From: Candidatus Peregrinibacteria bacterium
GTDB taxonomy: Bacteria; Patescibacteriota; Gracilibacteria; CAIRYL01; GCA-016699755
Length of the DNA stretch: 44,429 nt
Assembly (NCBI GenBank): GCA_024762935.1
Contig: JANTGK010000007.1
Coordinates: forward strand, 1 to 44,429
Direction of reading: 5' to 3'
Shown: piece after piece, positions 19,300 to 26,292 of the stretch
Layout of the letters: the number at the start of each line of letters is the position of its first letter
Position numbering within the stretch: the first letter of the stretch is position 1
The notes under the pieces: model-generated
Told to the model about the DNA's origin: nothing
Database searches by the model: none
Seen by the model: the letters and a program-made list of their open reading frames with translations, nothing else
Position numbers and translations under genes: made by a program

Positions 19300-19800
19300 A
19301 TGACATCTCTTCGAATACAAAAAGATTTAAAAGATGGGATATATTTTATCACCTGTACAGTTCGAAATTGGTATCATGTCCTTGATCGAAAAAATCGGTG
19401 GAATATTTTACTTAATTCTTTGAAGTATTGCCAAAATCAGAAAGGACTGAAGATTTATGCTTGGGTCTTTATGATGGATCACATCCATCTTTTGGTTGAA
19501 CATAAAGATGTTATTGGTTTTTTGCGGGATTTTAAGAGACATACAACACGAGAAATGAAAAAGAGTATTCTTGCACATGAGCCGAGGACAGCGAAACTTT
19601 TTGAAACACCAGAAGGTTTCCAATTTTGGGGAAAGACAAATATGCCAGAAAAAGTAGAGAACTTTACGTTTTTTGAACAAAAGTATCAGTATATTCATTT
19701 TAATCCGGTCAAAAAGCAGTATGTCCGTAATCCACAGGATTGGGTTTTTTCTTCAGCAAATCAAGAAGAGCTTTTATCTATTACACAATTGGAGGCATAA
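19300..19800 (+). CDS. RAYT/IS200-like (Y1) transposase
   Basis: The 166-residue protein is a Y1 HUH single-strand DNA transposase of the REP-associated (RAYT) or IS200-like type. It has the 'TVRNWYHVLDR' N-terminal block and the metal-binding HUH motif in 'MMDHIHLLVE'. The catalytic tyrosine probably lies in 'EQKYQYIHFNPVKKQYV'. It is flanked by short hairpins like those mobilised by RAYTs. The usual length of such proteins is about 140-200 residues, so the gene appears intact. No terminal inverted repeats of a classical IS are present, as expected for this family. Confidence 0.9.
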   Translation: MTSLRIQKDLKDGIYFITCTVRNWYHVLDRKNRWNILLNSLKYCQNQKGLKIYAWVFMMDHIHLLVEHKDVIGFLRDFKRHTTREMKKSILAHEPRTAKLFETPEGFQFWGKTNMPEKVENFTFFEQKYQYIHFNPVKKQYVRNPQDWVFSSANQEELLSITQLEA

Positions 19801-19839
19801 GTTTGGTATTTTGACCCGTGTATACTTTTTCTTCAGGGT

Positions 19840-19860
19840 GCAACCCTGAAGAATCAAAGT
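19840..19860 (+). repeat. REP-like hairpin 2, inverted copy
   Basis: CTTCAGGGT pairs with ACCCTGAAG around GCA. This is the inverse complement of the hairpin at 19197-19221, so two opposed copies flank the transposase. Confidence 0.75.
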
Positions 19861-19864
19861 TACT

Positions 19865-19887
19865 CCCTCCCTTTTTAAAAGGGAGGG
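19865..19887 (+). repeat. Perfect hairpin CCCTCCCTTTT / AAAAGGGAGGG
   Basis: Eleven-base arms around a single T read as a near-perfect palindrome. It lies between two REP-like hairpins and may be part of the same mobile unit. Upstream of hairpin 1 there is a related C-rich tract near 19173-19190. Confidence 0.6.
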
Positions 19888-19894
19888 CTGAAGA

Positions 19895-19919
19895 TGCTTC
19901 AAAGTTTTACTTTGAAGCA
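19895..19919 (+). repeat. REP-like hairpin 3, covarying stem
   Basis: TGCTTCAAAGT pairs with ACTTTGAAGCA around TTT. Compared with hairpin 1, AGG/CCT in the stem has changed to AAA/TTT on both sides, keeping the pairing. Confidence 0.7.
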
Positions 19920-19973
19920 AAGTATTACCAGGAAAGGGGAAAATAAGTATATACCAAAAAAACCAAAAGTGGA

Positions 19974-19996
19974 TGACGTCTTCGGCAAAACTACAT
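19974..19996 (-). repeat. Left boundary repeat of the GC-rich island
   Basis: TGACGTCTTCGGCA (19974-19987) is the exact reverse complement of 21724-21737. The overlapping CAAAACTACAT (19986-19996) is the reverse complement of 21769-21779. Together they bracket the GC-richer segment. Confidence 0.5.
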
Positions 19997-20006
19997 TTTT
20001 GCATAT

Positions 20007-20041
20007 GAGAACCCCAGATAACCGGGGTTCTCTCTCTTTTT
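20007..20041 (+). terminator. Rho-independent terminator (plus strand)
   Basis: GAGAACCCC (20007-20015) pairs with GGGGTTCTC (20024-20032), followed by a pyrimidine run ending in T. It would stop transcription from the transposase side before the convergent lipoprotein gene. Confidence 0.8.
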
Positions 20042-20059
20042 TTAATTGATGCTACTCAA

Positions 20060-20977
20060 TCAATCGGGTATAAACCCGTTGGTTGAGCAGGGGCCGGTGG
20101 ACATATGGTCCGTTGGTCCCTTGCATGCGTCTTGCAGTAGGTGGTTTCCCTGCTGCTGTTGCATGCTTTGGCCCTGTTCCACATTGATGGAATTCCCATT
20201 ATTGAGTTTGGCAGTAACACCGCTTCCCTCAGAGTAGGCCGTACCGCCTTGGCCTCCATAAGCAGTTCCTCCGGAGCCGCCTTGGCCTCCATAGCCGTGA
20301 GCGGTGCCACCGGAACCACCAAGGCCTCCTTTTCCTCCTTCACCACCGTAAGCGGTGTTGGAGTTCTGGACGGAACTTCCTTCACTATATGAATCTGCAT
20401 CTGAGGTGCTTGCGCTAGAGTTATTCATGTCGTGAGTTCCTCCATCAAGGCTGATGTTTGTCACATCAGGCTGATGGTTTGCTGCCGCCTCAACATTGCC
20501 ATTGGCCGTAATCGCTGCGGCTTCCGTCATCGCGTTGGCATTTGCCTTTGCGATTGACTTCTGAGCGGTAATCGCCCGGTTCGTGATGACCAGAGTGGTC
20601 ATATCACGAACGAACGAGAACCAGCCGGGGCCAACAAAGCTGTTCACATACGGTGCATTCCATTGCACCCCATCGAGATCCGCAAGGCGAATCTCGGCGG
20701 CAGCCTTTAATGCCTCATAGACCGGTTTGCGCTGGTCATAAGGCAGAGGTGGATTTGCAGTCGAAACTGCAGTCCATGCTGACTGGTACATCTGCTGTCG
20801 AGTTGCCTCGACGTTGTAGCCAACAGAGCTTGCTACAGTTGCATACCCAGCGAGTGGGCCTGTACGATTTGCCACCGTGGTGGCAATTTCAAGGCCTCCA
20901 GGTCCCTTTGTACTGCTCGTTCCTGCAGCACAGCCACCCAAGATAAGGGTGGCTACTAACAATATAATCGTCCTCAT
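20060..20977 (-). CDS. Glycine-rich lipoprotein of the GC-rich island
   Basis: The 305-residue protein begins with a lipoprotein signal: hydrophobic 'TIILLVATLIL' and lipobox LGGC, giving a lipidated cysteine at about residue 16. Residues 30-180 are a helical, Ala-rich region with conserved-looking 'PLPYDQRKPVYEALKAAAEI'. Residues about 205-260 are Gly/Ser/Ala-rich repeats (GGxGGxGGTAYGGQGG). The tail is Gln-rich and Cys-containing. I do not recognise the family. Codons are clearly GC-richer than in all surrounding genes, and an AGGAG site precedes the ATG, overlapping the stop of the upstream gene. Both suggest horizontal acquisition. The Gly-rich part contains 33-bp DNA repeats (20244-20260 and 20277-20293). 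Confidence 0.8.
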   Translation of the reverse strand: MRTIILLVATLILGGCAAGTSSTKGPGGLEIATTVANRTGPLAGYATVASSVGYNVEATRQQMYQSAWTAVSTANPPLPYDQRKPVYEALKAAAEIRLADLDGVQWNAPYVNSFVGPGWFSFVRDMTTLVITNRAITAQKSIAKANANAMTEAAAITANGNVEAAANHQPDVTNISLDGGTHDMNNSSASTSDADSYSEGSSVQNSNTAYGGEGGKGGLGGSGGTAHGYGGQGGSGGTAYGGQGGTAYSEGSGVTAKLNNGNSINVEQGQSMQQQQGNHLLQDACKGPTDHMSTGPCSTNGFIPD

Positions 20978-20987
20978 GGTCGTTCTC

Positions 20988-21680
20988 CTATTGATTAATT
21001 ACTGTGACCGAAGTTGCTGCGGATGCAGCTGACCCCGAACCTTGGTTTAAACGAAATACTCCATTGGGTATCAGGAGCGGAACGGTTGGTGGAACAAACC
21101 CCGTACTACCATAGCCGGGTCCACCTGCCGGTGCTGGGTTCAGCACCGGAAGCGGTGGCGGAAATTGCACTGCTGGCGGTTCAATAACAACCGGTGGCTC
21201 TTCAACCACAGGAGGCTCAGGTTTTTCTACCTGAAACTCTCCTTTTTGGTTGAGGCAAACATTGCTGATTGCCGGGAGGTTTGCGTCATTTTTCGCATCG
21301 GTGTATTGATCGATGCGAACAATGAATTGCTCACCTGGGTAACATCTCCGCCAAATAGTTCCTATCGGTTTGCCCGAACGAGTGTATGAGTGCATGGGGA
21401 TGTTCTTCCCTCCATCCAAACACTCAATCATAACGACTTTCTCGTTTAGGTACGATTCCCAGGTATCCGCCGTAACCGCAACTGTGGGCTTGAACGTATT
21501 GTTCAATAGTTTCGCAAATGCTGCCTGCCGCTGAGGGCTGGCAGCGTTAAAGTGCTGCTGTATTTGGTCGAATGTTTTTGGAGCTTTGCCGTTTACAAAC
21601 GGCTCCGCCCCAAAACTCAATGACGAGCTCAGTAGTAATAGTAGGCCCATCACAAGGATGGGTACTCGTAAAGTACTCAT
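20988..21680 (-). CDS. Secreted protein with proline-rich linker, GC-rich island
   Basis: The 230-residue protein has a clear signal peptide cut after 'SLSFGA'. A mature N-terminal domain of about 100 residues contains three or four cysteines ('MIECLDGG', 'WRRCYPGE', 'NVCLNQKG'), probably disulfide-bonded. A Pro-rich linker ('EPPVVEEPPVVIEPPAVQFPPPLP') and a Gly/Ser tail follow. Function is unknown. A GGAG ribosome binding site lies before the ATG. It is the first gene of a two-gene operon with the lipoprotein. Its base composition is again unlike the neighbours, so both probably arrived together; they may form a surface complex, but this is inference. Confidence 0.8.
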   Translation of the reverse strand: MSTLRVPILVMGLLLLLSSSLSFGAEPFVNGKAPKTFDQIQQHFNAASPQRQAAFAKLLNNTFKPTVAVTADTWESYLNEKVVMIECLDGGKNIPMHSYTRSGKPIGTIWRRCYPGEQFIVRIDQYTDAKNDANLPAISNVCLNQKGEFQVEKPEPPVVEEPPVVIEPPAVQFPPPLPVLNPAPAGGPGYGSTGFVPPTVPLLIPNGVFRLNQGSGSAASAATSVTVINQ

Positions 21681-21996
21681 GGTATTTCTCCGTTTATTAA
21701 AAAAAATTACGCGTATTTTGTAGTGCCGAAGACGTCAAAGATCCTTGTGACATCTTGGCACTACTTCCATGTAGTTTTGGGCTGCATCGTGTAGTCCAAA
21801 ATGTACGATTTGATTATATTTAATAATATAACTTTGTCAAGTTATTATACAATGTGAATATTAAAAATATATATCAAAAAATATGACTCTATAAAAACAA
21901 AAAATAAATTATTGATACATATAAAAGAGTATGAAAAATGCTATTAATACTATTCTCCATTCTATATTCCACATTTAATATTCTCTCTTCTCTCTT
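21681..21996 (-). other. Non-coding region upstream of the island, with two hairpins
   Basis: No gene seen. TAGTGCC...GACGTCA (21721-21737) pairs imperfectly with TGAC..TTGGCACTA (21748-21763). A second stem, TTTTGGGCT (21775-21783), pairs with AGTCCAAAA (21793-21801). Beyond 21805 the sequence turns very AT-rich, then enters heptamer array B. The promoter of the island operon should lie here, but I see no confident -35/-10 pair. Confidence 0.5.
21724..21779 (+). repeat. Right boundary repeats of the GC-rich island
   Basis: TGCCGAAGACGTCA (21724-21737) and ATGTAGTTTTG (21769-21779) both have exact inverted partners, fused into one 23-base block, at 19974-19996. Confidence 0.5.
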
Positions 21997-21997
21997 C
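21949..21997 (+). repeat. Heptamer repeat array B (NNNATTC, seven units)
   Basis: Units actattc, tccattc, tatattc, cacattt, aatattc, tctcttc and tctcttc run without gaps into the last base of the rnhA stop codon. Related arrays are at 9253-9294 and 22526-22560. Confidence 0.7.
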
Positions 21998-22419
21998 TAC
22001 TTCCCTTCATCCATTGCCTCATTCGCCAACTGATCTGCTCGTTTATTGTCTTCCCTCGGTACGTGAGAAAAAGTTATTTTCTCAAAACCCTTCTTTAATT
22101 CTAATACCCGAGCAAAAAGAATTTTCATATCTGGATGCTTTACTTTGTAGTGTCCGTTGAGCTGTTTGACAATAAGTTCAGAATCTAAAAAACAATCAAT
22201 AGATTTTACTTCTAGTTCATGTGCTTTCCTGAGCCCAAGAATAAGAGCTGTATATTCAGCAACATTATTGGTGGTGGTTCCGAGAAATTTCTTTCCTCCA
22301 AAGATCTCATTTCTATGGGCATCAAAGAGAGCATATCCCGCACCAGCAGGACCAGGGTTTCCTCTGCTGCCTCCATCGGAAAAGAGAAGTACCTTTGATG
22401 GTTGAGGACTGTTATTCAT
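21997..22419 (-). CDS. rnhA: Ribonuclease HI-like protein
   Basis: The 140-residue protein has the RNase H fold. The first catalytic Asp is in 'LFSDGGSRGNPGPAGAGYALF', the Glu in 'NNVAEYTALILGL', the second Asp in 'CFLDSELIVKQLNG', and the last acidic site in 'REDNKRADQLANEA'. It would cut the RNA strand of RNA-DNA hybrids. The short, basic-loop-free form with 'NNVAEYxAL' resembles the YpdQ/archaeal-type RNase HI rather than E. coli RnhA, so some members of this subfamily have weak activity. It lies downstream of secD, on the same strand but separated by 160 bp. Heptamer array B follows the stop. Confidence 0.9.
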   Translation of the reverse strand: MNNSPQPSKVLLFSDGGSRGNPGPAGAGYALFDAHRNEIFGGKKFLGTTTNNVAEYTALILGLRKAHELEVKSIDCFLDSELIVKQLNGHYKVKHPDMKILFARVLELKKGFEKITFSHVPREDNKRADQLANEAMDEGK

Positions 22420-22525
22420 AAATCAGTTTGTTTATAAGAACGTTGAAGATAGGATGAAGAATATAGATGTGTTTTTTGTCAATCATCGTTCCTTCACTGG
22501 ATGATATATGAGGGCGAAGCAACTG

Positions 22526-22560
22526 ATTATTCAATCTTCGATATTCAATATTCTATATTC
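22526..22560 (+). repeat. Heptamer repeat array C (NNNATTC, five units)
   Basis: Units attattc, aatcttc, gatattc, aatattc and tatattc are contiguous and end 20 bp behind the secD stop codon. Same repeat type as arrays A and B. Confidence 0.75.
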
Positions 22561-22580
22561 TAAAAATCCAAATCGGATTT

Positions 22581-24569
22581 TTACAGCTTTGTAATGAGAT
22601 TTCTTTTTCGGGCGATCTTTGTTCCGACAAGTGTTCGAAGAAGTGTTCGAGTAATCGTAACTGCTGTAAACATCGAAAGGAGCACTCCGATAGCAAGCAT
22701 GATGGCAAATCCTTTAATAATTGATGTCCCCATGACATACAAAATACCACAAACGATGAGTGTCGTAAGGTTTGCATCACGGATGGACGTCCAAGCTCGG
22801 TCAAAACCAATAGCAATAGCAGTGGAAAAGTTTTTTTCTGCTCTGAGCTCCTCTCTCATCCTTTCAAATATGAGAACATTCGCATCGACAGCCATACCAA
22901 TAGAAAGAATGAGACCAGCTATTCCTGCAAGTGTAAGAACAAAAATAGATGAGAATTTCAGAATAAAGAGAAATAAAATTCCATAAATGGCAAGTGAAAT
23001 AACCGCAAAAATACCCAATATTCGATAGGAAAAAATAATCCATAGCGATAAGAGAATCAGTCCAATAGCTGCCGCTTTTATCGAAATATCAAGTGCCTCT
23101 ATTCCGAGTGAAGCAGCAACCTTCATTTCTCCATCGAGATGAACTGGAGCTGGAATTGCTCCAGCATTGAGGTCACGAGCGAGACTGATTGCCTCTTTTT
23201 GTGCTTCAATAAGAAGTGGCTGATTAAAAGATATTTGAGCAGCTCCTCCTGCTATTCTTTCTTGAATAATCGGTGCAGATATAAAGTCTCCTCCAACGAA
23301 GATTGCCATTGGTTTTCCAATGAGCTGACTCGTAAGTTCTTCAAACATTTTTGCCCCTTCATCATCAAATTCTATTGATGTCACGGGCATGTTTGTTTGG
23401 TCAGTAGAAACCTTGGCGATTTTGAAATGCTCACCATCAAGACCCGTTTCTTCCCATGGATCAGGGACAATTTCGATAAAGAGCTCATCATATGTAATCT
23501 GCTCTTCTGGGGTAGTTGTTTCTTGAGGGATAACTCTTTGGCGCGTTTCTTCAGCTACTTGTCTATCGGAAAGAACGATTTGTGCTACTCGTGCTCCGCC
23601 ACTCTCCTCTGTTGCCTTGAGGAGTTTATAAATAATAAATTTTCCATTGTCCTCTACGATTTCAGAAATTCCATTTGGCTGTACTTTTGTAATAACTTCA
23701 TTCTGGAGTTCATCACTCAGTTCAGTAATAGATTGTTCGCGTTTATCATCTATTGAGACTTCTTTTGCAACAGTATCAAAATCTTCTCCAGGTTCAGTTT
23801 TTTTTCTATCAACGATTTCTTTGATTCCTGCTCGATAAATAGAAAATCCTTCTATGGGTTTTAGTTGATTCGTGTATTGATCAAATGCCATGGCTCCTTC
23901 TGCTGCAATGACTTCGGGCACAAAATCACCGGGAGTGGTGTTCCAGAGTTTTTCTTCCAAATTTTTTGGAAGCTGATCTTTGAATTTTTTTTCTGACTCT
24001 TTTAGATTTGCTACATATTTTGCTGTTTTTCGATCATTGAGCTGCTGTTCAATATCAGCAAGTGATGTACCTGATCCTGCTAATGAAAGTGCTTCTTCAG
24101 CAGCGAGTCGAGCTGCTTCTTTTTCTGATTCATCTGCCGTTTCTTTTAATTTTTTAAACTGGAGATCAATATGTTTTTGAAGTTTTTCTCGTGTTTCGGG
24201 AGTGTCAATATCTGCGGTAAGTTCTACAAATATGTGTTTTTCGTCGCCAAAATCTGCTGAATAGACATTTAATTCTCGTGTACCATCTGGGTCGATACGA
24301 CGTTCTAGTGTTGCCTGAACACCATTAATAATATCATCTTCAGTAATACTTTCTCCGGCGGCAATTTTTTCTCGTACTCGAGTAAGATCTACTTTAAAAT
24401 CAAGTTGTGATCCACCAGCAAGATCAAGTCCATAGTGAATGGTGCGGCTCAAAAGAAAATTTCGGAGCCCATCAAAAGGAATTTTCTCTTTTGCACTTTC
24501 TGGCATAGCAACAAGCCCTGTAGAGAGAATGAGAACGGCAATAAGTAAGATTCGAATCCAGTTTTTCAT
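22581..24569 (-). CDS. secD: Protein translocase subunit SecD with long periplasmic insertion
   Basis: The 662-residue protein is SecD, the accessory membrane motor for Sec export. It has TM1 (residues 5-22), the P1 signatures 'HYGLDLAGGSQLDFKV' (45-60) and 'TLERRIDPDGTREL', and a C-terminal block of five helices from about 497. The RND-type motifs are 'AGLILSIGMAVDANVLIFERMREE' and 'FSTAIAIGFDRAWTSIRDAN'. Between about 130 and 340 there is an additional stretch: a charged helical part, then 'EDFDTVAKEVSID...NGISEIVEDNGKFIIYKLL', which looks like the second half of a parvulin-type PPIase domain. secF is not next to it or fused. A SecF partner must be elsewhere. Confidence 0.93.
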   Translation of the reverse strand: MKNWIRILLIAVLILSTGLVAMPESAKEKIPFDGLRNFLLSRTIHYGLDLAGGSQLDFKVDLTRVREKIAAGESITEDDIINGVQATLERRIDPDGTRELNVYSADFGDEKHIFVELTADIDTPETREKLQKHIDLQFKKLKETADESEKEAARLAAEEALSLAGSGTSLADIEQQLNDRKTAKYVANLKESEKKFKDQLPKNLEEKLWNTTPGDFVPEVIAAEGAMAFDQYTNQLKPIEGFSIYRAGIKEIVDRKKTEPGEDFDTVAKEVSIDDKREQSITELSDELQNEVITKVQPNGISEIVEDNGKFIIYKLLKATEESGGARVAQIVLSDRQVAEETRQRVIPQETTTPEEQITYDELFIEIVPDPWEETGLDGEHFKIAKVSTDQTNMPVTSIEFDDEGAKMFEELTSQLIGKPMAIFVGGDFISAPIIQERIAGGAAQISFNQPLLIEAQKEAISLARDLNAGAIPAPVHLDGEMKVAASLGIEALDISIKAAAIGLILLSLWIIFSYRILGIFAVISLAIYGILFLFILKFSSIFVLTLAGIAGLILSIGMAVDANVLIFERMREELRAEKNFSTAIAIGFDRAWTSIRDANLTTLIVCGILYVMGTSIIKGFAIMLAIGVLLSMFTAVTITRTLLRTLVGTKIARKRNLITKL

Positions 24570-24595
24570 CTGTTGTTCAAAGAAAAATCTCGGGG

Positions 24596-24624
24596 ATTAT
24601 GAGGGAATGAAGGGGGGAATGCAA
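24596..24624 (-). promoter_or_regulatory. secD promoter
   Basis: On the minus strand TTGCAT (24624-24619) and CATAAT (24601-24596) are 17 bases apart; the ATG is 26 bases further on. Confidence 0.55.
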
Positions 24625-24729
24625 GAGAATGGAAAATATGGGATGTGCGAAAGAAAATATGAAAGAGAGAAAAGTGCAGACAATAAATTTTTTTTATGAA
24701 ATAATTCTTTTGCTTTTTCCTGACCAATC

Positions 24730-26226
24730 ATGTGTGGGGTATTTGGACTTTTCTCTTCTGAAGAAAATATCACTCAAGAGATATTTGATGCTTTAACTGT
24801 TCTCCAACATCGTGGGCAAGATGCTGCAGGAATTGCTACCTGTGAAAAAAATGGGCGTTTCCATTTAAAAAAGGGGAATGGGCTTGTTCGAGATATTATC
24901 CACACCCGTCATGTTCGTCATTTAACGGGAAATATTGGCATTGGGCATGTTCGATATCCGACTGCTGGATGCAGTAGCCCAGATGAAGCACAACCATTTT
25001 ATGTAAATTCTCCTTTTGGGATTATGTTGGCCCATAATGGAAACCTGACAAATGCTGACGTATTGGCAAAAGAAATTTTTGAAACAGATCTGAGACATCT
25101 TTCTACGAGTTCAGATTCAGAAGTCCTTCTGAATGTTTTTGCACATGAGCTCGCAAAATTAAAAAAACCACATCCGGTTGCTGATGATATTTTTACTGCT
25201 ATTTCTAATACACAGAAGCGTGTGCGTGGTGCGTATGCTGTTGTAGGTTTTATTGCGAATGTCGGTCTTTTTGCATTTCGTGATCCAAATGGAATCCGCC
25301 CACTGTGTTTTGGATCTCGTGAAAAGAATTTTGGAGAGATGGAATATGCAGTTTCTTCAGAGTCTGTTGCTTTGGCACCACTTGGTTTTACTCTCGAACG
25401 TGACGTTTCTCCGGGAGAGGCTATATTTATCGACTGGAAAGGGAATCTCTCCACACAACAGTGTGCAGAAAACCCTGTACTGACTCCCTGTATTTTTGAA
25501 CTCGTATATATGGCGAGACCTGATTCTATTATGGATAAAATATCCGTCTATAAGTCTCGACTACGAATGGGGGAGTATCTCGCAAAGAAGATTCAAAAAG
25601 TTGCCCCAGATCTTGATATCGATGTTGTTATTCCTATTCCTGAGAGCAGTCGAACCAGTGCTATGGAGCTCGCATATCATTTACGGAAAAAATACAGAGA
25701 GGGTTTTATAAAGAATCGATATATTGGTCGTACATTTATTATGCCGGGACAAGAGATTCGAAAAAAATCTGTTCACTATAAGTTATCAGCTATTGATCTT
25801 GAGTTTAATGGGAAGAATGTTCTTCTTGTTGATGATTCTATTGTTCGAGGGACAACATCAAAAGAAATTATTCGTATGGCCCGAAAGGCGGGGGCAAAAA
25901 ATGTGTATTTTGCGAGTGCAGCTCCGCCAGTCAAATATCCGAACGTGTATGGAATAGATATGCCGACCCGTAAGGAGTTAGTTGCTTATGGGGTGACGGA
26001 AGAAGAAGTGGGAAAGATTATTGGTGCAGATCGTATTTTTTATCAAAATCTTCCAGATCTTATCCTTTCTGCACAAGAGGGAAATCCAGAAATAAAGAGT
26101 TTTGATGCTTCTTGTTTTGATGGAAAGTATGTCACTGGCGATGTTGATGAGGCTTTTTTAAAGAAGGTAGAGTCATTTCGAAGTTCTAACCGAGATACGA
26201 CAGAAAACCCGGTGACATTATTATAA
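24730..26226 (+). CDS. purF: Amidophosphoribosyltransferase PurF
   Basis: The 498-residue enzyme catalyses the first step of purine synthesis, PRPP + glutamine to phosphoribosylamine. It starts MCGVFGLFSS, so Cys2 becomes the N-terminal nucleophile without a propeptide. The glutaminase motif is 'VLQHRGQDAAGIAT' and 'HVRYPTAG', and the PRPP-binding loop is 'VLLVDDSIVRGTTSKEI'. The cluster-type C-terminal 'SFDASCFDGKYVTGD' retains a cysteine, as in Bacillus-type enzymes, but not the full set I would expect for a 4Fe-4S cluster. No other purine genes are in the window except prs at 37927, which makes PRPP. Whether the pathway is complete cannot be judged. Confidence 0.95.
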   Translation: MCGVFGLFSSEENITQEIFDALTVLQHRGQDAAGIATCEKNGRFHLKKGNGLVRDIIHTRHVRHLTGNIGIGHVRYPTAGCSSPDEAQPFYVNSPFGIMLAHNGNLTNADVLAKEIFETDLRHLSTSSDSEVLLNVFAHELAKLKKPHPVADDIFTAISNTQKRVRGAYAVVGFIANVGLFAFRDPNGIRPLCFGSREKNFGEMEYAVSSESVALAPLGFTLERDVSPGEAIFIDWKGNLSTQQCAENPVLTPCIFELVYMARPDSIMDKISVYKSRLRMGEYLAKKIQKVAPDLDIDVVIPIPESSRTSAMELAYHLRKKYREGFIKNRYIGRTFIMPGQEIRKKSVHYKLSAIDLEFNGKNVLLVDDSIVRGTTSKEIIRMARKAGAKNVYFASAAPPVKYPNVYGIDMPTRKELVAYGVTEEEVGKIIGADRIFYQNLPDLILSAQEGNPEIKSFDASCFDGKYVTGDVDEAFLKKVESFRSSNRDTTENPVTLL

Positions 26227-26292
26227 TGGCAGAAACATAACTTTTAAAGTTATCAGTACTGACCCTGACTGTATATATGTGGAAGATTCTCT

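Noticed and set aside
19197-19919. CRISPR-like array
   Set aside because: The repeats are hairpins in both orientations without regular spacers, and no cas genes are present. They fit REP elements.
20046-21820. Assembly contamination as the cause of the GC-rich segment
   Set aside because: The segment is short and has clean AT-rich flanks with boundary repeats, so horizontal transfer is simpler. Read mapping would still be needed to exclude it.
22441-22500. TTGACA on the minus strand as an rnhA promoter
   Set aside because: No acceptable -10 box lies 16-18 bases downstream; the only TATATT is too close.
24601-24660. A fourth GAATG-type repeat array before purF
   Set aside because: GAATG recurs there, but the spacing is 10-11 bases and irregular, unlike the strict seven of the three accepted arrays.
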